Shown here in pieces: positions 20,377-28,606 of a DNA stretch of 64,000 nt. Position 1 is the first letter of the stretch. Every line of letters begins with the position of its first letter. Source of the stretch: Corallococcus sp. AS-1-6 (lineage in GTDB: Bacteria > Myxococcota > Myxococcia > Myxococcales > Myxococcaceae); NCBI RefSeq assembly GCF_020037015.1, contig NZ_JAIQDE010000028.1:1-64000 (forward strand), given 5' to 3'. A program made the translations under genes and the position numbers. The notes below the pieces were generated by a model. That model was not told the DNA's origin, did not search any database, and was given only the letters and a program-made list of their open reading frames with translations.

Positions 20377-20784
20377 GGGCCACCGGGCGGCCGGCCCGGG
20401 GGCCGCCTGGACGCCCCCCCACCTCCGTCACCGCCGGTGAAGCCATGCCGGGGGGCTGGAATGATCGCGCCAGGGTGGCCCGAAGGGCCATTCCGGCTGA
20501 CGTGCGGCGTCCTCCGCCACGAGTCCCACCTGACAGGGCGAAGTGTCGCGCATGACCCTGCGGGGCAATGCCGACCCGTTTCGGAGACATTTCAAGGGAC
20601 GCGGGCTTGAGTCGGGGGGAGAGGTGTTGTCTATCCTACGAGTCCTGACGGAGCCCCGGCCCCCGGGAGAGCCCGTGGGGGCCGCGGAAGGATGAGCGAC
20701 AATGAGCTGGCGCAGCAGGCCCGGCGCGGGAGCACGACCGCGCTTCATCGGGATGGGTGACATGGGCGCGCGAGGGGGTGCGTG
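20377..20784. other. 408-base intergenic region before the chemoreceptor gene
   Basis: No protein gene of convincing codon use was seen. At 20388-20406 a GC-rich self-complementary run (GGCGGCCGGC, then GGGGGCCGCC) may end transcription of the preceding membrane-protein gene. At 20658-20683 GGCCCCC and GGGGGCC flank a 12-base loop, about 100 bases before the chemoreceptor start, and could form a leader hairpin. The segment 20590-20650 is somewhat AT-richer and could hold the promoter. No riboswitch consensus was recognised. Confidence 0.45.
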
Positions 20785-22377
20785 ATGGCGATGCGGCTCA
20801 AGCAGAAGATGATGGTGCTGCCGACGGTGGCGGCGGCGTTCCTGGTGGCCATCGTGGCGGTGACGGTGGTGCTGGGGGCGCGCACGCGGAACGCCTCGGA
20901 GCGCATCGGGTCCAGCCTGGCGCCGTCGGTGAGCCAGGCGCAGACGGCCCGTGCGGGGTTCGCGGCGCTGCACCAGGACGTGGGCGACGCGGTGGCGCTT
21001 CACGCGGTGAAGCAGGAGACGCTGGACGCGCAGGTGGCGGAGCTCCAGAAGGGGCTCACGGCGCTGCGGGCGTTTCCGGACGTGGATGGCCCCAAGGTGG
21101 AGGCGCTGCAGCAGGCCTTCACGCGCTACTGGAAGGAGGCGTCGCAGGTGGTGGCGCTGGCGGCGCGCAATGACGCGGCCGCGGAGGCCGCGCTCGCGAA
21201 GCTGGAGCCCGCGTACCGGACGGTGCACGCCGACCTGGAGTCCGTGACGGCGCAGCAGGAGGCGTCGCAGCGCGAGACCTTCGTGGAGGTGTCGTCGCTG
21301 CACGGCCTGACGCTGACGTGGGTGCTGGTGCTGTCGGTGGCGTGCATCCTGGCGCTCGCGGTGGCCACGGTGTGGCTCTTGCGCGAGGTGACGACGCCCC
21401 TGGCGCGCCTGACGGCGACGGCCACGCGCATCGTGCGGGAGGGCGACCTGTCGCTGGCCATCGACACGAGCGCGCAGGACGAGGTGGGCGAACTGGCGCG
21501 GAGCATCCAGTCGCTGATGACGCGGCTGGGCTCGGTGCCCAACACGCTGCACTCGGTTGTGACGGAGCTGACGGCGGCGGCGGCGCGGCTGAACGCGGCG
21601 AGCCACGAGCAGCTCAACTTCCTGACCAGCCAGTCGCGCAGCCTGACGGAGGCCAGCTCCACCATCGCGGAGATCGCCCAGACGTCCGGCATGGCGGCCA
21701 GCCGCGCGGAGATGGTGTTGAAGGTGGCGGCGCAGGCGGACGCGTACAGCGCCTCCGGGCAGGTCTCCATCGAGCGCAGCGCGGAGGGCTTGCAGCAGAT
21801 CCGCGCGCGGGTGGGCGCGCTGGTGGGGAGCATCGGCGTGCTGTCCGAGCAGGCGGTGCACGCGGGTGAGATCATCGGCAGCGTGAAGGACCTGGCGGAC
21901 CAGTCGAACGTGCTCGCGTTGAACGCGGCCATCGAGGCGGCGCGGGCGGGCGAGGAGGGCCGGGGCTTCGCGGTGGTGGCGAAGGAGATGCGGGCGCTGA
22001 GCAGCCAGTCGCTGCAGAGCACGCAGCGCATCGGGAAGATCCTCCTGGAGATCAACCAGGCCATCCGGGAGACGGTGGGCATCGCGGAGGAGGACAGCCA
22101 GAAGATGGAGGAGGGCATCGAGCAGGTGCTCTCGTCCGCGACGACGCTGAAGGACATCACGCAGGTGGTGCAGGAGAGCAGCCAGGCGGCGCGGCAGATC
22201 GTCGCCTCGGTGACGCAGCAGAACGCGGGCATCACGCAGATGACGGAAGTGGTGACGCAGTTGTCGGAGATGATGAGCGACGTGGTGATGGCCACGAGCA
22301 ACGCCGAGCAGGCGGTGGGGCAGATCAACACCTCCCTGGGCAAGCTCCAGGAGCTGTCCACCACCTTCCGCGTCTAG
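20785..22377 (+). CDS. Methyl-accepting chemotaxis protein
   Basis: A 530-residue chemoreceptor. Membrane helix 1 (about residues 10-32) and helix 2 ([20 protein letters not shown]) bracket a periplasmic helical sensor rich in Ala/Gln. HAMP ([16 protein letters not shown]) and a cytoplasmic signalling domain with the conserved hairpin tip [20 protein letters not shown] follow. The tip differs from the canonical DQTN by DQSN, which is common in myxobacteria. ATG 20785 is preceded by GAGGGGG at good spacing; GTG 20782 and ATG 20791 are alternatives. No che genes adjoin, so the pathway served is unknown. Confidence 0.92.
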   Translation: MAMRLKQKMMVLPTVAAAFLVAIVAVTVVLGARTRNASERIGSSLAPSVSQAQTARAGFAALHQDVGDAVALHAVKQETLDAQVAELQKGLTALRAFPDVDGPKVEALQQAFTRYWKEASQVVALAARNDAAAEAALAKLEPAYRTVHADLESVTAQQEASQRETFVEVSSLHGLTLTWVLVLSVACILALAVATVWLLREVTTPLARLTATATRIVREGDLSLAIDTSAQDEVGELARSIQSLMTRLGSVPNTLHSVVTELTAAAARLNAASHEQLNFLTSQSRSLTEASSTIAEIAQTSGMAASRAEMVLKVAAQADAYSASGQVSIERSAEGLQQIRARVGALVGSIGVLSEQAVHAGEIIGSVKDLADQSNVLALNAAIEAARAGEEGRGFAVVAKEMRALSSQSLQSTQRIGKILLEINQAIRETVGIAEEDSQKMEEGIEQVLSSATTLKDITQVVQESSQAARQIVASVTQQNAGITQMTEVVTQLSEMMSDVVMATSNAEQAVGQINTSLGKLQELSTTFRV

Positions 22378-22405
22378 CCGTCCAAGCCAGCGTCCAGCAG
22401 GGCCC

Positions 22406-22437
22406 ACGGGCCGCTCCGGAACACCGGGGCGGCCCGT
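22406..22437 (+). terminator. Strong hairpin after the chemoreceptor gene
   Basis: A stem of 14 base pairs including one G-T wobble, with loop AACA, begins 29 bases after the chemoreceptor stop codon. No T tract follows, so it may act as an mRNA 3'-end structure or a Rho-independent terminator of the weaker type. Confidence 0.6.
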
Positions 22438-22523
22438 CGTGCATTGTGGAAGGGGGGCTGTCAGGAGGCCGCGTCAGGCGTAACTTGCATGCTACGCCCT
22501 GGATGTGAGCCTGGAGCCCTGCG

Positions 22524-22874
22524 ATGACCCCCACGGGATTCGACCGTTACTTCGAGAAGAAGCTCAAGCGTCCGGCCTTCGCGGAGGCGTACGCGAAGGC
22601 GCGCGCCGAGGTGGATGCGGCGGACCGGCTCATCCGCGCCCTGGATGCGCGGCGTGAGGAAGCGGGCCTGAGCAAGGCGGACCTGGCCCGGAAGGCGGAG
22701 ACCCCGCCGGAGGTCGTGCGCCGTCTGTTCACGGCCCCTTCCGCGAACCCCACGCTGGCCACGGTCACGAAGCTGGCCGCCGCGCTGGGCTGCCGCCTGC
22801 AACTGGTCCCGGCCCCCGTCCGCCGCAAGGCCGTGCGGCCACGGGCTCCCGCCCCCCGCGTCCGCCGCAAGTAG
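22524..22874 (+). CDS. HTH (XRE/HigA-like) DNA-binding protein
   Basis: A 116-residue protein. The N-terminal half is an amphipathic helix pair (FDRYFEKKLKRPAFAEAY), typical of HigA2-type antitoxins. An XRE helix-turn-helix follows (GLSKADLARKAETPPEVVRR then TLATVTKLAAALGC) and the tail is strongly basic (about ten Arg/Lys). It could be an antitoxin for the RelE-like gene that ends eight bases downstream on the opposite strand; such convergent arrangement is unusual. Confidence 0.7.
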   Translation: MTPTGFDRYFEKKLKRPAFAEAYAKARAEVDAADRLIRALDARREEAGLSKADLARKAETPPEVVRRLFTAPSANPTLATVTKLAAALGCRLQLVPAPVRRKAVRPRAPAPRVRRK

Positions 22875-22882
22875 GGCAGCCC

Positions 22883-23251
22883 TCAGCCAGCCCACACGCT
22901 CCGGGGGCGGCGGCGCTGGTACTCGTCCCGGAGCGCCCGGACCCTCGCGTAGTCATGCTCGGAGAGCACGGTGCGGAACGCCTTCGTCTTCCCGGTCAGG
23001 AGGACGAGGCTCGGGCCGCCCAGGCCCAGCGCTGCCCCGTCCCGCTCCAGGAGGCAGAAGAGCCGGTAGTGACGCCGGCCCCTGCCATCCGCCCGGACCT
23101 CATGGAGCCCCGCCATGGCGCCGTGCATGGCCTCCCATTTGCCGCCGCCGCTGAAGGCGGGCGGTGGTGCGTCCGCCACGGCCTTCACGACAGCGAGCAG
23201 CTTCGCGCTGACGGTGTCCGGACACGCGTCGAGGAAGTCGCGGGCAGGCAC
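22883..23251 (-). CDS. RelE/Gp49-like toxin-family protein
   Basis: A 122-residue small basic protein. The core GKWEAMHGAMAGLHEVRADG, followed by GRRHYRLFCLLERDG, fits the Gp49-like/RelE-superfamily beta-sheet with an Arg-Tyr-Arg active-site strand (RHYRLF). A C-terminal helix (LSEHDYARVRALRDEY) follows. Family members cleave mRNA on ribosomes; activity here is inferred. The start is GTG 23251. The gene is convergent with the HTH gene, with eight bases between their stops, rather than forming the usual toxin-antitoxin operon. Confidence 0.65.
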   Translation of the reverse strand: MPARDFLDACPDTVSAKLLAVVKAVADAPPPAFSGGGKWEAMHGAMAGLHEVRADGRGRRHYRLFCLLERDGAALGLGGPSLVLLTGKTKAFRTVLSEHDYARVRALRDEYQRRRPRSVWAG

Positions 23252-23334
23252 GGTGCGCGCCGGATCCTCCTCCGGATGGCGCTGGAAGAAGTGGATGCGC
23301 CAGGGCTGAGCGTGCTTCGGGTGGGGCAGGGGCG

Positions 23335-23366
23335 AGCGCTCCCGTCGAGAGAAGACGGGAGACGCT
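23335..23366 (-). terminator. Hairpin after the formate-THF ligase gene
   Basis: CTCCCGTC and GACGGGAG pair around a seven-base loop, and AGCG/CGCT extend the stem past a one-base bulge. It lies just beyond the ligase stop (23384) in its direction of transcription. No T run follows, so efficiency is uncertain. Confidence 0.5.
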
Positions 23367-23383
23367 ACGCCCTACCCCTGACG

Positions 23384-25036
23384 TCACTCGCCCTGCATCA
23401 GGCCCGTGATGCTGCCGTCCGGGTGGACCGTGACGCGGCGGGCGGCGGGCTCTCTTGGCAGGCCCGGCATGGTGAGCAGCTCTCCCGTCAGCGCCACCAG
23501 GAAGCCCGCTCCCGCGGACAGGCGCACCTCTCGCACCGTCAACGTGAAGCCCCGGGGCCGGCCCGTCTTCGCCGGGTCGTCCGACAGGGACAGGTGCGTC
23601 TTCGCCATGCAGACCGGCAGCCCCGCGCCTCCCAGCGCCCTTGCCGTCTCCAGGTCCTTGCGCGCCCCCGCCGTGAAGGCCACGTCGTCCGCGCCGTACA
23701 CCGTGCGCGCGATGGCGCGGATCTTCTCCTCCGGCGTCTGCTCCAGCTCGTAGAGGAAGCGCGGCTTCGGCGGCGCCGCGTCCGTCGCGTCCAGCATCGC
23801 GAGCACCGTGTCCGCCAGCTCCAGCGATCCCTCGCCGCCCTTGCCGAACCCGTCGCAGACGGCGATGCCCACGCCCCGCGCCTTCGCGAACGCGCGCAGC
23901 TCGTCCAGCTCGCCTTCCGTGTCCTGCGGGAACCGGTTCACGCACAGCACCGCCGGCAGGCCGAACGCCGCCACCGACTCCAGGTGCTTCTCCAGGTGGT
24001 TGAAGCCCTTCAGGAGCGCCTCGCGGTCCGGATCCGCCACCTTCGCCGCCGCCGCGCCGCCGTGGTGCTTCAGCGCCCGCAGCGTCACCACCAGCATCAC
24101 GCCCCGGGGCCACACGCCCGCGCTCCGGCACTTGATGTCCAGGAACTTCTCCGCGCCCAGGTCGAAGCCGAAGCCCGCCTCCGTCACCACCTCGTCCGCG
24201 TACGCGAGCGCCAGCCGCGTGCCCACCACGGACGAGCACCCGTGCGCGATGTTGCCGAACGGCCCCGCGTGGACGATGGCCGGGCCACCCTCGCGCGTCT
24301 GGGCCAGGTTGGGCATCAGCGCGTCCTTGAGCAGCGCCACCATGGACGCCGCCGCGTTCACGTCGTTCGCGCGCACCGGCGAGCCGTCCGGCGCCTGCCC
24401 CACCACGATGCGCCCCAGCCGCGCCTCCAGGTCCTTCAGGTTCTCTGACAGCGCGAGGATGGCCATCACCTCGCTGGCGGCCGTGATGTCGAAGGACGTC
24501 TCGCGCGGCACGCCGTGCGCCTTGCCGCCCAGCCCCACGATGACGTTGCGCAGGAACCGGTCGTTCATGTCCATGGCGCGGCGCCAGCGCACCCGCGTGC
24601 CCTCCAGCGCCACCGGGTGGCCGTAGTACACGGCGTTGTCCACCAGCGCGGACAGCAGGTTGTGCGCGCTGGTGATGGCGTGCAGGTCGCCGGTGAAGTG
24701 CAGGTTGATGTCCGCCGCCGGCTCCAGGCTCGCCTGCCCGCCGCCGGTGCCGCCGCCCTTCACGCCGAAGACGGGCCCCAGCGACGGCTCGCGCAGCGCC
24801 GCCACCGCCCTGCGGCCCCGCTTGCGCAGGCCCATGGCCAGCGCCACGGACATGGTCGTCTTGCCCTCGCCCGGGGGCGTGGGGTTGATGGCGGACACCA
24901 GCACCATGCGGCCCTGGCGCGAGCCGCGGCCCAGGGCGTCCAGCGACACCTTCGCGCGGTCGCGGCCCCAGGGGAGGACATCTTCCGGCGCGAGCCCCAG
25001 CTCGGCGCCGACTTCAGTGATGGGACGGAGCGTCAT
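23384..25036 (-). CDS. fhs: Formate-tetrahydrofolate ligase
   Basis: A 550-residue enzyme that makes 10-formyl-tetrahydrofolate from formate, ATP and tetrahydrofolate for one-carbon metabolism. The P-loop PTPPGEGKTT (about 52-61), the REPSLGPVFGVKGG signature and GPFGNIAHGCSSV are intact, and length matches the family (about 555). The enzyme is cytosolic and normally tetrameric. ATG 25036 begins at MTLRPITEVGAELG, the usual N-terminus. It is monocistronic, divergent from the Spy-like gene. Confidence 0.96.
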   Translation of the reverse strand: MTLRPITEVGAELGLAPEDVLPWGRDRAKVSLDALGRGSRQGRMVLVSAINPTPPGEGKTTMSVALAMGLRKRGRRAVAALREPSLGPVFGVKGGGTGGGQASLEPAADINLHFTGDLHAITSAHNLLSALVDNAVYYGHPVALEGTRVRWRRAMDMNDRFLRNVIVGLGGKAHGVPRETSFDITAASEVMAILALSENLKDLEARLGRIVVGQAPDGSPVRANDVNAAASMVALLKDALMPNLAQTREGGPAIVHAGPFGNIAHGCSSVVGTRLALAYADEVVTEAGFGFDLGAEKFLDIKCRSAGVWPRGVMLVVTLRALKHHGGAAAAKVADPDREALLKGFNHLEKHLESVAAFGLPAVLCVNRFPQDTEGELDELRAFAKARGVGIAVCDGFGKGGEGSLELADTVLAMLDATDAAPPKPRFLYELEQTPEEKIRAIARTVYGADDVAFTAGARKDLETARALGGAGLPVCMAKTHLSLSDDPAKTGRPRGFTLTVREVRLSAGAGFLVALTGELLTMPGLPREPAARRVTVHPDGSITGLMQGE

Positions 25037-25214
25037 GGCGGGGGACTCTCCGTGCCCGGCGGGAGGAGGTCAACGCTCGCGAACGGAGGGCAGGCAGGCG
25101 CGCGTCGCGGGACGTTTCCCCAGGATGCAGGCGGGTGGGAGGATGCGGACCGCAGGGCGGGGCTTTGGGGGCGCGATGGAATACGCGGCCGGGAGTTCCG
25201 TCAGGGAGAGCATC

Positions 25215-25994
25215 ATGAACCGCATTCTCGGCATCGCATCGGTGGGGATGGCTTCGCTGGCGCTCGGGGTGGCCCTGTGGGGGCCTGGCAGGTCGGAGAC
25301 CCCTGCCGTCCAGGAGGCGCCCCGCGTGCAGGACTCGACGGCGGACGTCCGGGCGCTCCAGAACCGGGTGAAGGCGCTGGAGGAGACGGTGCAGCTCCTG
25401 TCCCGGCGGATGATGGCCTTCGAGCAGGGCGGCGGCACGGCCCAGGCCGGCACGGGCGGTCCTCCGCCCGCGGGCCTGGAGGCGGAGGTGGCGAAGCTGC
25501 GCGAGGAGCTGCGCGGCGTGATGGTGGGCGAGGCGCTGAGCAACGACAGCGCGAAGCAGTCGCTGAAGGAGCTGATGCGCACGGTGCAGGACGAGCAGCG
25601 CACCGAGCAGCGCCAGCAGTGGCAGCAGCAGGTGGACCAGATGCGCGCGCAGGCGGAGACCGAGCGCTCCCAGCGCATGAAGGACTTCATCCGCAACGCG
25701 GGGCTCAACTACAGCCAGGAGCAGGCGCTGACGAAGGCGATGCAGGCCGAGGACGCGAAGCGCCAGGAGCTGGCGTCGGCGATGGCGGGAGGCCGGCCGG
25801 GGCGTGACATGCGCCAGCAGATGCGAGACCTGCGCACGCAGACCGACGCGGAGATGCAGAAGGTCCTCAGCGCGGAGCAGATGACGCAGTACCAGCAGAT
25901 GCGCCGCGACGACATGAACCCGCGCGGCGCGGGCGGCCCCCGGGGCGGCCCCATCGGCGGTGGCTGGGACACGCGCGCCGCTGGCGGGCAGTAG
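25215..25994 (+). CDS. Exported coiled-coil, Spy/LTXXQ-like protein
   Basis: A 259-residue exported protein. A signal or anchor helix (ILGIASVGMASLALGVALWG) precedes a coiled coil (ADVRALQNRVKALEETVQLL), a long Gln/Arg/Glu-rich helical middle and a C-terminal helix ending VLSAEQMTQYQQM. That ending resembles the 'LTPEQ' helix of Spy/CpxP periplasmic chaperones and metal sensors. The last 30 residues are Gly/Pro/Arg-rich. ATG 25215 follows AGGGAGA. Its stop is four bases from the end of the convergent ATPase cassette. Confidence 0.6.
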   Translation: MNRILGIASVGMASLALGVALWGPGRSETPAVQEAPRVQDSTADVRALQNRVKALEETVQLLSRRMMAFEQGGGTAQAGTGGPPPAGLEAEVAKLREELRGVMVGEALSNDSAKQSLKELMRTVQDEQRTEQRQQWQQQVDQMRAQAETERSQRMKDFIRNAGLNYSQEQALTKAMQAEDAKRQELASAMAGGRPGRDMRQQMRDLRTQTDAEMQKVLSAEQMTQYQQMRRDDMNPRGAGGPRGGPIGGGWDTRAAGGQ

Positions 25995-25998
25995 CCGC

Positions 25999-26667
25999 TC
26001 AGGCCCGCAGGACGTCTTCCAGGTCGAAGGCGTCCGCCAAGGCCAACGACGGGGTGCATAGCAGCACAGGGATTCGTGAGGACGCCGCGCGAGCGGATTG
26101 GCCCCGGTCCCAGACAGCATTCGCGGGCAGGTCCACGTCCCGTTCCTCCAGGAAGAGGAACGGGACGTTCGCGTCGAAGGACTCCGCGGGCTGGACACGG
26201 AAGCCCCGCAGGAAGCCGTTCATCGCCCGCGAGGCACTGTCGGCGATCTCCCCCAGCCACGCGGCTTCTCCGTCGCCCAAGGAGACCGTGGGGCCGGGAG
26301 GGAAGGTGGAGAGAAAGGCCTCGTCGCGAGGCGCGTCGGGCTCCACGAAAGGGATTGATAGCCCCGCGCGCAGGGACAGTTCTTCCTGGACGACGCGCCA
26401 CCGGCCATCCGGGAAGCGATGCAGCGCCACGGTGTAGTCGTAATCATCCACGCCCAGCACCAGCGTCACGGGACCGTCGACCGCGTCCAGCACCTGCGAC
26501 TGTTGAAGCCGGCCGTGGGCCAGGTCGCGCAGCAGCGTGAATAAGGTCACCAAGTCGCGCGTGGCCTCGCCTTCCGGATCCAAGAGGACCGTCAGCCGGG
26601 GCTTCGGCACGAGATCGCGCAGCGAGCGCAGGCCCTCGGCCTGGATGCGCGTGATCCGGTTGGACAT
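25999..26667 (-). CDS. Dead ATPase paralogue, third gene of cassette 1
   Basis: A 222-residue protein whose first 60 residues align without gaps to the ATPase two genes upstream: both run I-(A/E)-G-(F/L)-(K/R)-S-(I/L)-R near the start and FTL(I/L) then GRLQQ later. The Walker A GANGAGKS of that ATPase is here DPEGEATR, so the nucleotide-binding lysine is gone. Walker B and signature regions are not seen, and it is little over half as long. It begins 11 bases after the DUF4276 stop. It may be a structural subunit or a decaying duplicate. The frame is fully open and codon use is normal, so I do not call it a pseudogene. Confidence 0.6.
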   Translation of the reverse strand: MSNRITRIQAEGLRSLRDLVPKPRLTVLLDPEGEATRDLVTLFTLLRDLAHGRLQQSQVLDAVDGPVTLVLGVDDYDYTVALHRFPDGRWRVVQEELSLRAGLSIPFVEPDAPRDEAFLSTFPPGPTVSLGDGEAAWLGEIADSASRAMNGFLRGFRVQPAESFDANVPFLFLEERDVDLPANAVWDRGQSARAASSRIPVLLCTPSLALADAFDLEDVLRA

Positions 26668-26678
26668 GGGCTAAGAGC

Positions 26679-27341
26679 CTATCCCTCCGCGAGCGCTTCG
26701 AGCTTCGACAGCCACTGGGCGAAGTGGGGGCACGCGGCGCGGATGGCAGGAAGCCCGATGCTCATCACCGCCAGTGGGCCGTGCAAGGTCTTCTGATAGC
26801 CGGGAGAAACAGACAGGACGCGCTTGGAGGGAGCTGTGTCTGGATGCTCGTTGATCTCCTCGGGAGATTGCACGCTGGCTCGGATGGCCTGGAGCTTCGT
26901 GATCTCCTCCGTGGAAAACGAGATGGAGCACTGGCTGGGGTCGGTGAACAGCAACGCCTCGAACTCGTGCAGCACCAGATGGGGAAGGAAGCGGCGATGG
27001 CCGATGTCCTCGGCGAAGGCACGTTCCACATGTTCGACGCGTGCGTAGCAGTCGCCCTGAGGACGGGTCGCGAGTCCTGGGAAGTCCTTGGGCAGGCCGT
27101 AGTAGTCGAGCATCGATGTCACGCACGACGCTCCGGTATCACCAAGCAGGCGCCGCAGGTCCCCCTGGACGAGAGCATACTGGGGAACACCGCCTTTGAA
27201 GCTGCCGCCTTCCTTGACGTACTTGGTGACCACCAGTCGAGGAATGAGTGCCAGTCCCAGGCGCAGCAGATGGGGCGCGAGCACTTCGCGGACGAAGGTC
27301 TCCTCGGTCTGCCCCTCAACGAGAATGAGGACGCGCTTCAT
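26679..27341 (-). CDS. DUF4276 (TOPRIM-like) protein of cassette 1
   Basis: A 220-residue protein of the DUF4276 type, a TOPRIM-like fold. The conserved acidic strand-turn VLILVEGQTEETFVREVLAP opens the protein, followed by SMLDYYGLP and HLVLHEFEALLFTDP, the two further conserved acidic and histidine positions of the family. DUF4276 genes are often paired with AAA/OLD-type ATPases, some in anti-phage systems where the TOPRIM part is a nuclease; nuclease activity here is inferred. ATG 27341 is three bases from the ATPase stop. Base composition is below the local average. Confidence 0.75.
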   Translation of the reverse strand: MKRVLILVEGQTEETFVREVLAPHLLRLGLALIPRLVVTKYVKEGGSFKGGVPQYALVQGDLRRLLGDTGASCVTSMLDYYGLPKDFPGLATRPQGDCYARVEHVERAFAEDIGHRRFLPHLVLHEFEALLFTDPSQCSISFSTEEITKLQAIRASVQSPEEINEHPDTAPSKRVLSVSPGYQKTLHGPLAVMSIGLPAIRAACPHFAQWLSKLEALAEG

Positions 27342-27344
27342 GGC

Positions 27345-28508
27345 TCAGCCCGGACGACCGCCCAGGACGTTCTTCTCCCAGAGTTCTCCCAGGCTGTAGC
27401 TCTCTAACCACGAGGCCGTCTCTTCCGCAGTGGGGCGGTGGAACGTGGACGCGCGATCCTGGCGGTCCACGATGACGAGGTCCTCCGGGGTGAACTGATT
27501 CACCAGCGTCACGGACTGGGTGGAGAGGATGATCTGCGACTTCTGCGAAGCGCTGCGCACCATGCCTGCGAGGAGCTGGATGGCATAGGGATGCAGGCCG
27601 AGTTCTGGCTCATCGATGATGATCATCGGTGGGAGTTCAGGCTGGAGCAGGAGCGTCGCGAGGCAGATGAAGCGAAGCGTCCCGTCAGAGAGCGCATGCG
27701 CGTTGAAGTAATCGTCGGAGTCGCGCTCAGACCACTCCAGCAGGATCTTCTGGTCGTTGAATGGGCTGGGGCGCAGACGGAAGTCGTCGAAATAGGGCGC
27801 CGCGAGCCGGACCGTCGCCACGATGCGGCGGTAGCTCTCGAGGTGTTTCTCGCGCAGGAGATAGAGGAACGCAGCGAGGTTCGAAGCATCCGCGCGGAGC
27901 GCTTCGTTGTCGTTGATGTCATGGGTCTGCTTCAGATGGGCACCCGAACTTGTGTCCTGGAAGTGGTAGACCTTGAGACCGCTGAAGATAATTCCGACCC
28001 GATTAAGAAGCACTCTGAAGTCATTAATGCCTTGCAGCCTTGTTGGAGCCTCTGTCTCCAGCTCAGAGAAGAGTTTCTGCAGGTGCGGTTCGTATCTGCG
28101 CGACCAGCTTGCTTCAGTTAAGAAATTCTGGGCTGATGCTAAGGGTATGGCATTGAATTCCGCGCGGAGCGGAAGCATCACGGAATCATTCGTGATGATG
28201 AATGAGTCCTCATTCGTGGGTGTCAGCTCGAACTGCTGTGCAAATTGCTGTGCATTAAAAGTGAGCTTAAACCGGAGGAATGGCGTCTGTTTCCGACCGT
28301 AATGCAGCAGGCTGTCCGCGCCGCCCGCCTGCGCGATGTGTTGCTGAAGCCGACCCTCTCTCATCCTCTGAATCAGCGTGAACACGGAGATGAAGTTGCT
28401 CTTCCCCGCGCCGTTCGCGCCAATCAGGACGTTGATGGGACGCAGGTCGAGCGCCATCTCCCTGATGGACTTGAACCCCGCGATTTCAATCCGCTCCAGC
28501 GTAGGCAT
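27345..28508 (-). CDS. AAA/OLD-like ATPase of cassette 1
   Basis: A 387-residue ABC-type ATPase of the AAA_15/AAA_21 kind. Walker A GANGAGKS is at residues 30-37, after FKSIR, the common start of this family. An insertion of helices and strands follows, then the signature SDGTLRF, Walker B IIIDEPELGLHP and switch region ILSTQSVTLV. In the switch, Gln stands where many relatives have His. Parts of the gene, around 27950-28300, fall to roughly half GC against about 70% outside, suggesting transfer. It heads a tight operon with DUF4276 and the dead paralogue. Confidence 0.85.
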   Translation of the reverse strand: MPTLERIEIAGFKSIREMALDLRPINVLIGANGAGKSNFISVFTLIQRMREGRLQQHIAQAGGADSLLHYGRKQTPFLRFKLTFNAQQFAQQFELTPTNEDSFIITNDSVMLPLRAEFNAIPLASAQNFLTEASWSRRYEPHLQKLFSELETEAPTRLQGINDFRVLLNRVGIIFSGLKVYHFQDTSSGAHLKQTHDINDNEALRADASNLAAFLYLLREKHLESYRRIVATVRLAAPYFDDFRLRPSPFNDQKILLEWSERDSDDYFNAHALSDGTLRFICLATLLLQPELPPMIIIDEPELGLHPYAIQLLAGMVRSASQKSQIILSTQSVTLVNQFTPEDLVIVDRQDRASTFHRPTAEETASWLESYSLGELWEKNVLGGRPG

Positions 28509-28606
28509 CGTCCACCCACCTTACGACGTCAGCCCCTGAAACAGCCACGCCGCGAAGCTCCCGGAGGAACCTCGCGGCGCGAGTGATGCCAGGCCCCTGC
28601 CGGCGC

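Noticed and set aside
20580-20784. Possible cyclic-di-GMP riboswitch before the chemoreceptor
   Set aside because: The conserved GEMM sequence blocks are missing; only an ordinary GC hairpin was found.
25999-26667. Calling the third cassette gene a pseudogene
   Set aside because: No stop or frameshift, normal codon use and kept operon spacing; a pseudo-ATPase is equally likely.
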